NCBI GenBank assembly: GCA_015058015.1
Contig: SVDM01000003.1
Location: forward strand, 1-64,000
Direction of reading: 5' to 3'
Source of the DNA: Lachnospiraceae bacterium
GTDB lineage: Bacteria; Bacillota; Clostridia; Lachnospirales; Lachnospiraceae
DNA length: 64,000 bases
Shown here: positions 8,011 to 15,959 of the stretch, piece after piece
Position numbering within the stretch: position 1 is the first letter of the stretch
How the letters are laid out: each line of letters begins with the position of its first letter
Notes under the pieces: model-generated
Database searches by the model: none
What the model saw: only the letters and a program-made list of their open reading frames with translations
What the model was told of the DNA's origin: nothing
Translations under genes and position numbers: made by a program

Positions 8011-8667
8011 CTACTGATAATAAATACTGTTCTCTAACTCCTCTACATTAGATATGCTGATAAGAGAACCTCTTACGGATATCAGTTCTTTCTTCTTTAA
8101 GTCAGACAGTTCCCTAAACAAGGCCGCACGACTCATTCCCAAACTCTTTGCCAAAGTCTCTTTCGTATCTTCCAATCTCACCTTACCCTGTCTTTCGTTG
8201 GATAAGAGATAGATAACAACCTTGGTCCTGCAGGACTGCATTGCAAGAATCTCCGTTCTGTGAAGCAGGAATGCAATTTTCTCATTGCACAGACTAAGAT
8301 ATCTGTTCATCAACTCCTCATTGGCGAGAAGAAGGCGTTTGAAATCCTCTTTGGCTATAAAAAAGATATCGCAATCACATTTACACTTAAGTATGGTTTC
8401 CCTTTCGTAATTATAGAACAGATTGCATATCCCGTAAATATCCCCCTCTGTTAGCTTTGACATCCTAACTTCAGTTGCATCTGCAAGTACAGAGTAAACA
8501 TCTATTACTCCCGATGCGATGATTCCCACATATTCCCGGCCTGAATATACTTCATTGGCAATATGGTTCTTCTTAACCTTTTTCCTAAAGCAGGTTACTT
8601 CCGCAAGGGAAATGTCTTTGAAAAGGGGCACTTTGCTTAGTTCGGTTGAATAATCTCGTGTAGTCAT
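8011..8667 (-). CDS. Crp/Fnr-family regulator with CxCxC in the cNMP-fold domain
   Basis: 218 residues from ATG 8667 (GGGAG upstream; the longer frame to 8721 lacks one). N-terminal cyclic-nucleotide-fold domain: GDIYGICNLF then KCKCDCD, giving C95, C97 and C99 within five residues. The phosphate-binding R-x-A of true CRP is not present. C-terminal helix-turn-helix: KETLAKSLGMSRAALFREL. The N-terminal Fnr cysteine cluster is absent, so a classical 4Fe-4S sensor is unlikely, but a metal or redox role for the CxCxC is possible. It heads a minus-strand operon with permease and ATPase and sits between two copies of a symmetric site and its own start, consistent with autoregulation. Confidence 0.88.
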   Translation of the reverse strand: MTTRDYSTELSKVPLFKDISLAEVTCFRKKVKKNHIANEVYSGREYVGIIASGVIDVYSVLADATEVRMSKLTEGDIYGICNLFYNYERETILKCKCDCDIFFIAKEDFKRLLLANEELMNRYLSLCNEKIAFLLHRTEILAMQSCRTKVVIYLLSNERQGKVRLEDTKETLAKSLGMSRAALFRELSDLKKKELISVRGSLISISNVEELENSIYYQ

Positions 8668-8679
8668 TGATTTCTCCCT

Positions 8680-8697
8680 AGTTAGCATAGACTGACT
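8680..8697. promoter_or_regulatory. Fnr-like operator, site 1
   Basis: AGTTAGCATAGACTGACT: inverted repeat AGTTAG-N6-CTGACT, one mismatch from perfect. The inner 14 bp (TTAG...CTGA) has the same length as an Fnr box (TTGAT-N4-ATCAA). It lies 13 bases upstream of the regulator's ATG. Confidence 0.6.
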
Positions 8698-8725
8698 GCT
8701 TAAAAAGAATATCACATACAAAGCA

Positions 8726-8743
8726 AGTTAGCAAGGACTAACT
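8726..8743. promoter_or_regulatory. Fnr-like operator, site 2 (perfect dyad)
   Basis: AGTTAGCAAGGACTAACT: perfect AGTTAG-N6-CTAACT. Centre-to-centre distance from site 1 is 46 bp. Both sites lie in the 155-bp gap between the divergent arms, so one regulator could control both. Confidence 0.65.
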
Positions 8744-8822
8744 TTTTGGAAAATCGTCTCAACTTAGACGGATTTTTTTCTCCCACTTGTTTACTATCGA
8801 TGTAATAAGGGAGGACTTCAAC

Positions 8823-9509
8823 ATGAATAAAATAATAATGATTCTGGGTGCTGCATCAGTTGGCAAAACTTCCATCATACGCGGCCTTGTACCCTTCATG
8901 AAAGAAAGACATGCCAAACCTTGTCTGTGTAAAATAGATTGTCTCTACACCAATGATTCCGAGATCTATGAAAAGCTGGACGTCCCCTACGTGGTTGGCT
9001 TAAGCGGTGATATTTGTCCGGACCATTTTCTTGTATCCAACATGTGTGAACTATGGGATTGGAAAGAATCTTTGGAGTGTGACACTCTCATTATAGAAAC
9101 AGCGGGTCTTTGCAACAGATGCTGCCCCGCAACAGAGAATACCTTAAGCATATGTGTTCTTGATGCCACGTCAAGTTCAAGACAGGCAGAAAAGCTTGGT
9201 CCCATGGTTACATTGGCCGACATCATCGTTCTTACCAAAATCGATATGGTATCCCAAGCGGAACGGGAGATTCTGATGTGGAACCTGTCTCGGTTGAACC
9301 CTACCGCGGAATGCTACCCTGTGGACGGGCTGACGGGTTACGGTATCGAACTGTTGGGGAATGCCATTTTGAATTCCCCACAGGTGGAGACATACGAGAA
9401 TGACGTGTTACGCCATACCATGCCCAGCGGAGTGTGTTCTTACTGTATTGGAGAGAAACGTGTAGGAAGCGCTTTTCAGCAAGGTGTTGTAGGAAAGATT
9501 AGTTTCTAA
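8823..9509 (+). CDS. HypB/UreG-like GTPase with extra cysteine motifs
   Basis: 228 residues from ATG 8823 (GGGAGGA 8 bases upstream). SIMIBI-class G3E GTPase: Walker A GAASVGKTS (9-17), Walker B region LIIETAG (89-95), G4 TKID (138-141), then NP-AECYPVDGLTGYGI as in HypB. Where HypB has its metal-site Cys-Pro, this protein has C97-N-R-C-C101-P; a second pair C205-S-Y-C208 lies near the C-terminus in a GEKRVG context. HypB and UreG deliver nickel to hydrogenase and urease, but no such enzyme genes occur here, so the client is unknown. First gene of a three-gene plus-strand operon. Confidence 0.8.
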   Translation: MNKIIMILGAASVGKTSIIRGLVPFMKERHAKPCLCKIDCLYTNDSEIYEKLDVPYVVGLSGDICPDHFLVSNMCELWDWKESLECDTLIIETAGLCNRCCPATENTLSICVLDATSSSRQAEKLGPMVTLADIIVLTKIDMVSQAEREILMWNLSRLNPTAECYPVDGLTGYGIELLGNAILNSPQVETYENDVLRHTMPSGVCSYCIGEKRVGSAFQQGVVGKISF

Positions 9510-9519
9510 GGAGGATACC

Positions 9520-10269
9520 ATGAAAAAAAGCATACGAATACTGCCCGGCACCGACAAGTGCGGCCATCGGGAGAACTACGAATACATAGATTTAAAAATG
9601 GGAGAGCTGTATACAATTGTGGGTAATACAGGTTCCGGGAAAAGCCGTCTTATAAAAGACCTGGAGCAGCTGGTTAACAAGGACTCTGTAAGCGGCAGAA
9701 CAATTCTTATAGACGGGAAGATTCCCACCCTGGAGTCAAGGTTGTCCATCAGCCGAAGGCTCATCGCCCATCTTGGTCAGAATATGCGATTTGTCCTTGA
9801 TAAAACCGTTTCGGAATTCCTCTTGTTGCACGGCAATTGCCGTGGAATTGAGGATCCCGACATAGGGGCAATAATTGATACCGCCAACGAGATTACCCCT
9901 GAGCATATAAGGGGTGATATGAACCTCAACACCCTAAGCGGCGGGCAGAGCAGGGCCTTGATGATTGCCGATATCGCCTGCATATGTAACAGTCCCGTTG
10001 TGCTAATAGACGAAATAGAAAACGCGGGAATCGATAAGATTAAGGCCTTGCGCCTCCTTCTTGATTCCAACAAACTGGTACTTATCGTGACCCATGACAT
10101 TCACACCTCTCTTATGTCTAAGAAGAGAATAATCATGGAAAACGGTGCCGTCTCGGCCGTCATAGACAGAAGCCCCGAAGAAGCAGCCCTTTATGAGAGA
10201 CTGGACTCAGAGTATTCAGAAAGATTCAGGCTGCAAACACTACTACGACAAGGAGAATATCTGATATGA
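9520..10269 (+). CDS. Stand-alone ABC-type ATPase (no membrane domain)
   Basis: 249 residues. Complete nucleotide-binding domain: Walker A GNTGSGKS (35-42), Q-loop glutamine at ~87, signature LSGGQSRAL (139-147), Walker B VVLIDEIENAG (160-170) and switch THDIH near 195. The D-loop is unusual (ENAGID rather than SALD). N-terminus (RILPGTDKCGHRENYEY) is not that of an importer ATPase. It follows the GTPase by 10 bp and overlaps the next gene by ATGA. No permease lies in this arm; it may power the permease of the other arm or act as a soluble assembly ATPase (compare AtwA-type proteins). Role is inference. Confidence 0.85.
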   Translation: MKKSIRILPGTDKCGHRENYEYIDLKMGELYTIVGNTGSGKSRLIKDLEQLVNKDSVSGRTILIDGKIPTLESRLSISRRLIAHLGQNMRFVLDKTVSEFLLLHGNCRGIEDPDIGAIIDTANEITPEHIRGDMNLNTLSGGQSRALMIADIACICNSPVVLIDEIENAGIDKIKALRLLLDSNKLVLIVTHDIHTSLMSKKRIIMENGAVSAVIDRSPEEAALYERLDSEYSERFRLQTLLRQGEYLI

Positions 10270-11201
10270 AAACAATAACTCTTTACTGGAGCAACATCTG
10301 CGTATTACACAAATTTGAACATAACCATCTGGAAAAAATCCGGGAAGAATTATTAAAAGAGAATATCGACTTAAGAGTAGAATACTTCGGAATAGGATAT
10401 CCCAGAAGAATGAGTGAGGCCCTTCTTGATGAGAGTACACCCTTACCGGATATGATAGTATCAACGGATCTGGAGGTCTTCGAGAACAAGGAGATATACG
10501 GCCGCTACTGCGAAAGCCTGATAGATGTCTGCGACTACTTTTCCTTGAAGGATAGGGAGAACTACGCGCAGCTCTACACCGACAAGCGTCTCCTTCCCTT
10601 CATCGCCATACCCATGATGCTTTATACCAGGGATTCTTCCTATGAAGGTGCATCCTTAAAGGATATTCTTGAAAGAAAAGTTGCCTTCGGCGGCGTCAAC
10701 AACTCCGCTGTCAAATGCATCTACAAGTATATCTGGTCAAAGTTCGGGCGTGATGTTGCCGGGGATTTCCTCCGGAATGCAAATGTCTATGATATGCCTA
10801 TACAGAGTATGAACGCCGTTAAAACAGGACAGGCGGACTTGGCTCTAACCCCCTCTATCTACGCCCTTCGTGCTGATATGGAACATGAATTTGCCTATCC
10901 CTTATCCGACGGCACTATTGTTCTTCCTTCCTTTGCAGCTGCAAGGAATTCCCTTGATGCGGACCTGGCTGTAAGGATTCTTTCCATGATCTTAACCGAG
11001 GATTTCTGCAACTTCTATGTCACTTCAGGAGATCTGGTCTCCGCTATAGAAGGCACCATGGAAAACAGATTTCCTGCCCTGGCAGATAGCATGTATAAAT
11101 ATCCTAAAGGTGAATGGTTTGATAGTATTACGCCGGTGGAATTCTACAAGGATTACTGCAGTATCCTGCCGGGAGCTATTGATTATTCTGTGGCTGTTTA
11201 A
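10266..11201 (+). CDS. Substrate-binding-protein-like protein without signal peptide
   Basis: 311 residues, start ATG overlapping the upstream stop (ATGA). Its pattern (KTITLYWSN..., PDMIVSTDLEVFE, MMLYTR, KVAFGG, AVKTGQADLALTPSIYA) is that of type 2 periplasmic binding proteins of the iron/molybdate group. But the N-terminus MKTITLYWSNIC has no signal peptide or lipobox, so it should be cytosolic. It may have been adapted as a carrier or sensor working with the upstream ATPase and GTPase. The C-terminus ends in YPKGEWFDSITPVEFYKDY. I do not recognise a named family. Confidence 0.7.
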   Translation: MKTITLYWSNICVLHKFEHNHLEKIREELLKENIDLRVEYFGIGYPRRMSEALLDESTPLPDMIVSTDLEVFENKEIYGRYCESLIDVCDYFSLKDRENYAQLYTDKRLLPFIAIPMMLYTRDSSYEGASLKDILERKVAFGGVNNSAVKCIYKYIWSKFGRDVAGDFLRNANVYDMPIQSMNAVKTGQADLALTPSIYALRADMEHEFAYPLSDGTIVLPSFAAARNSLDADLAVRILSMILTEDFCNFYVTSGDLVSAIEGTMENRFPALADSMYKYPKGEWFDSITPVEFYKDYCSILPGAIDYSVAV

Positions 11202-11213
11202 AGCGTAATTCTT

Positions 11214-11406
11214 AAATTGGCGTGATATAAGGCCGAGCATCTGCTATAACATTCCGCGACCCACTCGCGTTCTTAATGGGTACCCCTAGCGGTACTAAGC
11301 TCTCGAGGCACCCCTTTTCGGGGTACCACGAATCGCTAAGTGCCGAGACCCATTACGGTCCCGGAATATTATAGTAGCTGCTCTGCCATTTACATCAGCG
11401 CCAAAT
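11214..11406. repeat. Long palindromic element, copy A (inverted relative to copy B)
   Basis: 193 bp whose ends pair (ATTGGCG...CGCCAAAT), with further pairing through AAGGCCGAGCA / TGCTCTGCCATT and CTATAACATTCCG / CGGAATATTATAG. Both arms match the arms of the element at 17631-17768 read in the opposite orientation. Copy A carries about 55 bases more at the tip (roughly 11288-11347), itself hairpin-forming around CACCCC-TTTTC-GGGGTACC. It lies in the convergent gap between the binding-protein-like gene and the secreted-protein gene, where it could act as terminator. Confidence 0.85.
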
Positions 11407-11419
11407 ATAGTAAGAAAGC

Positions 11420-11455
11420 AAGGAAAACGGACGGAAAAATTCCGCCCGCTTCCTT
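11420..11455. terminator. Intrinsic hairpin between convergent genes
   Basis: AAGGAA-aa-CGG-ac-GGAA pairs with TTCC-gc-CCG-c-TTCCTT around an A/T loop; on the minus strand it is followed by GCTTTCTT. It ends the secreted-protein gene that stops at 11480. Confidence 0.6.
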
Positions 11456-11479
11456 TTGTCTAGTATCAAATATAGCGCC

Positions 11480-13276
11480 TTATGATATCTGAACATCGCT
11501 CATGTTATAAAGAGATGTTTTACCATTTAAGAGTCTGCTATATGAAGCAAGTGCATAGAATGCCTGCTCTGTTGCCATTCCATCACGGCTTCCGTTAAGG
11601 ATGTGCTTAAAGCCGCCACCCTCAACATAGAATCTGTCATATGTCTCCATAATAGAATGACCGTTCTTGATAAAGCGTGTATCAGTAAGAGGATTAATTC
11701 CTAATGCAGTTAATGCAACTACGATCTGTGATACGGATTCACTGTTTTCTGTACCGTAGGATGAGAGACCACCTCTATCATTTACAAGCTCAGACATCTT
11801 GTTAAGTGCAGCATCTACAGCTTCCTTAACATCTGCACGCTCATTGTAATAAGGAGCAAGTGCCTGGATAGCCATACCTGTCATATCAGGATCTGCTTTC
11901 TTTCCGCTAAGTGTCCATCCTCTTTCAGGGGTCTGAACGGAAAGGATATGGTCAATAAGCTTTTCTCTTGTTACAGTATCTGAAGGATTGCTTGTGTTAG
12001 CAGGTATATCATAGTTATGAGAATCGAAAGCAATAAGCGCCCAGATTACTCCGTTAATACCCTGTTTCTTAAGATACTTCATGCTGTTAAGACCCTGAAG
12101 GAGGTTATGTCCAGCAACATTTCTTGGATTTTTGCCGATTGCTGTTAAAGCAAGGATAACTCTTTCATTGTCTGTAGCTTTAGATTTGTGGAGTCTCTGA
12201 TCAGCATTGATGTTTGCACTTACGTACTGCTCAACTGTTGCATAGTAATTCTGGTAGAATGCAGCATTAGCCGGTGTTGTTTCTGAACGAGCAAGATCTA
12301 TAATCCACCATTCTCCGCCAATAGAGTTAACTGTTGCATTGTTGGTTGTTGTCAGGTTTGAAAGATATGTCTTGGTTGTATCATAGTTGGCAAGAACTGT
12401 AGCATTGAGTTCGCTTAATTCTGCCGGAATCTCTACCTGAGGATTTGGATCCGGATTTGGATTCGGATTCGGGTTCGGGTTGGGATCAACCGGCTGTGAA
12501 CCCTCCTTCTGTACTGTGAAAGTATAGAAAGTAGGATCAGCTGTTCCATTCATTGACTCACCTTCGCCAACTGATACAACGATTTCTGTTCCGTTAACAA
12601 TGGGAACCATCTGTGTACGTTTATATACTACAGAGTTAACCTTTGTAAACACCTGGAAGTTCTTGTTAGCAGCTGTAGGAGTAACTTTAATTTCCTCAGT
12701 ATTTGCAGGAACTGTTAATACATAGTTTAATGTTTCAGCATCAAACTCAGTATCAAGGGTTCCTTCACTAAACTCTATAGCTTTAAGCGCTGTGTTATAA
12801 TCTCCCCAGAAACCGCCAAGGTCTTCACCATATCCGTTTACGGTATACATAACACGGATTTCGTCACCGGCTGATAACTTGCCGTTTTCAACTGTAAATC
12901 CACAGAAACCTTCATTAACGAACCAGTCGTTTAAAGTACCCATCCAACCGGACATTGGGCCACCATCGAATTCGCCAAGGCCATAAATTCGAGAAATATA
13001 GTTATTCTCGGCACCTTCAATATTGTCTTCACCTGCAGCCTCTACAATGCAGGACATCATTGTAGAGTCCTCATTGAGGGTAATCCACTCATCAATAAAG
13101 ACATCTTGGGGAAAGTCTTCACTCCATCCTTCCATATCCGGAGTGAATGTAGTGTTTTCAATAATAACATGTACCTGATTCTGATGTGGGTCATTTGTTG
13201 CTGCAAATACAGCAGATGGCATTAGGCCAATAACCATCAAAACTGATAAAAGCAATGCTAAAACACGCTTTCTCAT
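11480..13276 (-). CDS. Secreted protein with DUF4430 domain, cadherin-like domain and terpene-cyclase-like alpha/alpha barrel
   Basis: 598 residues. Signal peptide 1-25 (MRKRVLALLLSV...SAVFA). DUF4430 domain at ~35-150 (YISRIYGLGEF, GWMGTLNDWFVNEG, AGDEIRVMYT), a cadherin-like beta-sandwich at ~160-255 (ALKAIEFSEGTLDTEF, LNYVLTVPA), an Asn-Pro repeat linker at ~261-279, then a helical barrel at ~285-590 with prenyltransferase/squalene-oxidase-type repeats (GGWTLSGKKADPDMTGMAIQAL, GGLSSYGTENSESVSQIVVAL, GGGFKHILNGSRDGMATEQAFYAL). DUF4430 and an alpha6/alpha6 barrel are the two folds of intrinsic factor and transcobalamin, here in reverse order. A corrinoid-binding role is possible but unproven. 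No sortase or membrane anchor at the C-terminus. Confidence 0.85.
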   Translation of the reverse strand: MRKRVLALLLSVLMVIGLMPSAVFAATNDPHQNQVHVIIENTTFTPDMEGWSEDFPQDVFIDEWITLNEDSTMMSCIVEAAGEDNIEGAENNYISRIYGLGEFDGGPMSGWMGTLNDWFVNEGFCGFTVENGKLSAGDEIRVMYTVNGYGEDLGGFWGDYNTALKAIEFSEGTLDTEFDAETLNYVLTVPANTEEIKVTPTAANKNFQVFTKVNSVVYKRTQMVPIVNGTEIVVSVGEGESMNGTADPTFYTFTVQKEGSQPVDPNPNPNPNPNPDPNPQVEIPAELSELNATVLANYDTTKTYLSNLTTTNNATVNSIGGEWWIIDLARSETTPANAAFYQNYYATVEQYVSANINADQRLHKSKATDNERVILALTAIGKNPRNVAGHNLLQGLNSMKYLKKQGINGVIWALIAFDSHNYDIPANTSNPSDTVTREKLIDHILSVQTPERGWTLSGKKADPDMTGMAIQALAPYYNERADVKEAVDAALNKMSELVNDRGGLSSYGTENSESVSQIVVALTALGINPLTDTRFIKNGHSIMETYDRFYVEGGGFKHILNGSRDGMATEQAFYALASYSRLLNGKTSLYNMSDVQIS

Positions 13277-13379
13277 CGTTTTACCTCCTTATACTTTGTA
13301 ATAAGAGCATTGTTAAAACAGCGCTGTTTAGTTACAATGTCATTTTAACACTAAGTCATTTTTTGGAAAAATAAGTTTT

Positions 13380-13640
13380 TCCTTATGGGTTTTTTAGAAT
13401 AAAAACCCAGTAATATCAGCGCTTTGAGATGTTTTTTGTTCGATTTGCCAAAGGTTTTCCTTGGGGTAAAAGCAAGTTTTTTACATTTTCTTACAGCGAG
13501 AGATTATGCTGCTAGGATCTATACAATCGATAAAACCCTTACGAATACAGGCTTCGCGCTCTTTCTTTCGTCAGAAAAATTTTTTATTTTCCGACATTAG
13601 ATATAAAAATAGCCTATAATGTTTTACTTATATCAAAAGT
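13380..13640 (-). promoter_or_regulatory. Upstream module 1 of the secreted-protein gene (shared with module at 15960-16212)
   Basis: The 465-bp gap before the gene starting at 13276 holds three copies of a GTTTTnCTTATGGG-like word on the plus strand (CTTATGGG at 13382, CTTGGGG at 13460, CTTATATC at 13627). The first two are 78 bp apart, exactly as in the other module. A block CGATTTGCCAAAGGTTTT (13441-13458) is also shared, and GGGTTTTTTAG...AAAAACCC forms a hairpin at 13387-13408. A second hairpin lies at 13572-13596. No recognised riboswitch consensus fits. No gene is visible in the gap. Confidence 0.55.
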
Positions 13641-13675
13641 ATTGCGTTTTCTGACTAATAATTGCATTCCCGCAG

Positions 13676-13711
13676 AAATAAAGAAAAAGAGGGCAGTTCA
13701 TACTGCCCTCT
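13676..13711 (-). terminator. Intrinsic terminator of the sortase-anchored protein gene
   Basis: GAGGGCAGT-TCAT-ACTGCCCTC, perfect 9-bp stem (13689-13710); read on the minus strand it is followed by TCTTTTTCTTTATTTC. Confidence 0.85.
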
Positions 13712-13741
13712 GAGTGAATAAGAATCGCTTGCGTTAATTTT

Positions 13742-15859
13742 TTAGTTTGCCTCTTTCTTTGATTTCACCGCGCTACCTGCAAGAATGCATAAAGCGAAGA
13801 GTGAAAGTATAAGAGAAATGTTTGCTGCATCACCTGTTTTGGGTGAAGCTGTAACGTTAGCATCGTTGTTAGTAATCTCGGCATCAAGCACATTCTCTGC
13901 AGCTTTGTTGTCATTGCTTAATACAACAACATAATCTGATGCATGTGTAAATGCGAGTTCTGCATAGCCATCGCTGTCAATAAGACCGGATGTGGTGATC
14001 TGAGTGGAGCCATCTTCTTTACACCAATAAACGTTAGCATACTTGCCTGCATACTCACTACCAAAGTTGTATCTTAATGTTGCCTTAAAGCCAAAGTCTC
14101 CTTCATGTGACAATCTAAGTTGAACTGTCGGATTACCCTGTGCGAGTTCTTCTACAATGCTTTCCGGTACAACACCGGATACTTTCTCAACACCAAGGTT
14201 AAGTGCCTTAACTTCTTCTGCTGTAACGTTCGTACCGTTAACAGTCCATGTATAGTTGTCCATCTCAAAAACAACATCTACGTCCTTGCCCTTTACAGTT
14301 TCCAATACTTCTGCAGGAATAACTGTGGCAGGTTCACCTGCTTCTGATACCATGGAAACATTAACCTTGGGTGTCTCTTTAGCCAGGCCAAGACTTGCTG
14401 CCTCATCTACACCTGCAACAGCTTCCTTAGCATTATTCAAAGCCTCCTGAACTGCTTCTGCAGACGGAGCAACACCTTCTGCAGGTTTCTCAGGTTCTGG
14501 GTTAACCTCAGGCTTTCCCGGTTCAGGTTGGGGATCAGGTTCCTTAACTTGGCTCTTCTTAAGCTCTTCAAGAGTTGCTTTTGCGGTTTCAATAGCGCCT
14601 GCATTCTTAACAAGGCTTTTCTGAACATCGTTAAGTGCATTGTATGCTGTAGAAACCTCATTAATTGCGCTCTCTGACCCAAGTGTGATTGTTCCAAGCT
14701 TATCAATTGCAGAAGATACATCCTTTGCAACAGCAATCTCCTTAAGAGAAGCTTTACCGGTAAGAGCTATGCCGTTAGGATTATTTGATCCGTCGTCTAA
14801 GTAGTAGCAGTTAGTATATGTGGCTTCAGTTCCTTCTCTAAAGAATCCGGCAAAAACACCTTTAACGCCTCCCTGAACAATCGCATTATTAACAACGTTT
14901 TCAAATAAAACGTGCGTAAAATCCGTTCCCTTACCTGTAGCACCTAACCTACCAACCAATCCACCTACATATGCCTCTTCTTTAAGCGCAATAATTGCTC
15001 CGTTATTCTCACAGTTTAAAATATCTAAACGCTTTGGATCATCTACACTTCCACCAGCTACAGCAACCATTCCTCCAGCTTGCTGTTCAGAAGACATTGA
15101 CCCGAAATTTTTGCAATTAGTTATTATAGTGGGGGATTTTGTCAGCCCCGCAATACCACCAGCAAAGTAATTTGATTTTATATCGCCATAGTTAATACAT
15201 CCGGATATTATAGGCGATGTTGTCCCCTTATCTGAGGATTTTCCAATAATTCCGCCATAAATATTCGAAGCATTTGAACCCATTTTGCTCTCCGGTGCGG
15301 TAATAGAGCTATAATTAACACAATCTTTGATAGTTCCTTCATCCATCTGTCCTACGATTCCGCCAATAACAGAACTTGTGTTTGCTCCTTCAATTGTTAC
15401 TCTCGATATACAGTTTTCGATTAATCCACCGTGCTGCGTTCCAACAATAAGTCCAGATGTTCCTTTACAAGTAACCGTACCTTCAACTGTAAGATTCTTT
15501 ACTACGGCACCAGCAGTTATTGTGCTAAAAATGCTAGCACCTGTTACAGTTATTTTATTACTATTACCATCGAATGTTCCGGAATAGTCATTCTTAGCTC
15601 CGGTAGCAATAGACGTCCAAGAAACACGGTTCAAGTCTATGTCAGCTATAAGCTTTACATTTGCATCCAGTAACCGGCCAGCCTTTGTCTCTGCTGAAAA
15701 CCATAACAATTGATCTGCGTTCTCTATTAGATATGTTCCTTCTGAATCCTGAGAGGGAACGCTATCCCCTGTTGATGTATCAGCAGCCAGTACGCTGGAT
15801 TGCACCAAACCCAGAGCCATTATAATGGTCAACGCAAAAGATAAAATACGTTTTCTCAT
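13742..15859 (-). CDS. Sortase-anchored surface protein with GLUG repeats
   Basis: 705 residues. Signal peptide ~1-25 (MRKRILSFALTIIMALGL...). A beta-helix-like region follows, with GLUG-type repeats (GGIVGQMDEG, GGIIGKSSDK, GGIAGLTKSP, GGMVAVAGG, GGLVGRLGA) at roughly 150-310, then a FIVAR-like helical spacer (SAINEVSTAYNALNDVQKSLVKN), a Pro/Glu-rich linker (~440-465) and a C-terminal beta region. The tail has SPKTGD, 34 residues from the end, then a hydrophobic stretch and KSKKEAN: a cell-wall sorting signal of the clostridial S/N-PKTG type. Likely an adhesin or carbohydrate-contacting protein. Its signal peptide and upstream DNA resemble those of the next gene downstream (stop 11480), suggesting co-regulation. 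Confidence 0.88.
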   Translation of the reverse strand: MRKRILSFALTIIMALGLVQSSVLAADTSTGDSVPSQDSEGTYLIENADQLLWFSAETKAGRLLDANVKLIADIDLNRVSWTSIATGAKNDYSGTFDGNSNKITVTGASIFSTITAGAVVKNLTVEGTVTCKGTSGLIVGTQHGGLIENCISRVTIEGANTSSVIGGIVGQMDEGTIKDCVNYSSITAPESKMGSNASNIYGGIIGKSSDKGTTSPIISGCINYGDIKSNYFAGGIAGLTKSPTIITNCKNFGSMSSEQQAGGMVAVAGGSVDDPKRLDILNCENNGAIIALKEEAYVGGLVGRLGATGKGTDFTHVLFENVVNNAIVQGGVKGVFAGFFREGTEATYTNCYYLDDGSNNPNGIALTGKASLKEIAVAKDVSSAIDKLGTITLGSESAINEVSTAYNALNDVQKSLVKNAGAIETAKATLEELKKSQVKEPDPQPEPGKPEVNPEPEKPAEGVAPSAEAVQEALNNAKEAVAGVDEAASLGLAKETPKVNVSMVSEAGEPATVIPAEVLETVKGKDVDVVFEMDNYTWTVNGTNVTAEEVKALNLGVEKVSGVVPESIVEELAQGNPTVQLRLSHEGDFGFKATLRYNFGSEYAGKYANVYWCKEDGSTQITTSGLIDSDGYAELAFTHASDYVVVLSNDNKAAENVLDAEITNNDANVTASPKTGDAANISLILSLFALCILAGSAVKSKKEAN

Positions 15860-15959
15860 TCTCTTTTCCTCCTTATTCTGTTTTCAATGTTCAATTGACG
15901 GAATGCCCGTCAACACGTTCCGCCACTATCTTAGCATTGCCAAAATGTTTTATAAAATT

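Noticed and set aside
13500-13600. Possible c-di-GMP-I riboswitch (GCGCGAAGCC segment on minus strand)
   Set aside because: The GGCAAACC loop and receptor helix are missing and it is not kept in the matching module at 15960-16212.
13277-13741. Cobalamin riboswitch expected if the DUF4430 protein binds B12
   Set aside because: No B12-box (GCCACTG-type) or matching helices could be found.
14437-14736. Antisense or overlapping open frames inside large genes (also 23806-24216, 36489-36884, 54831-55241)
   Set aside because: They mirror the codon pattern of the known genes and have no independent ribosome site or family.
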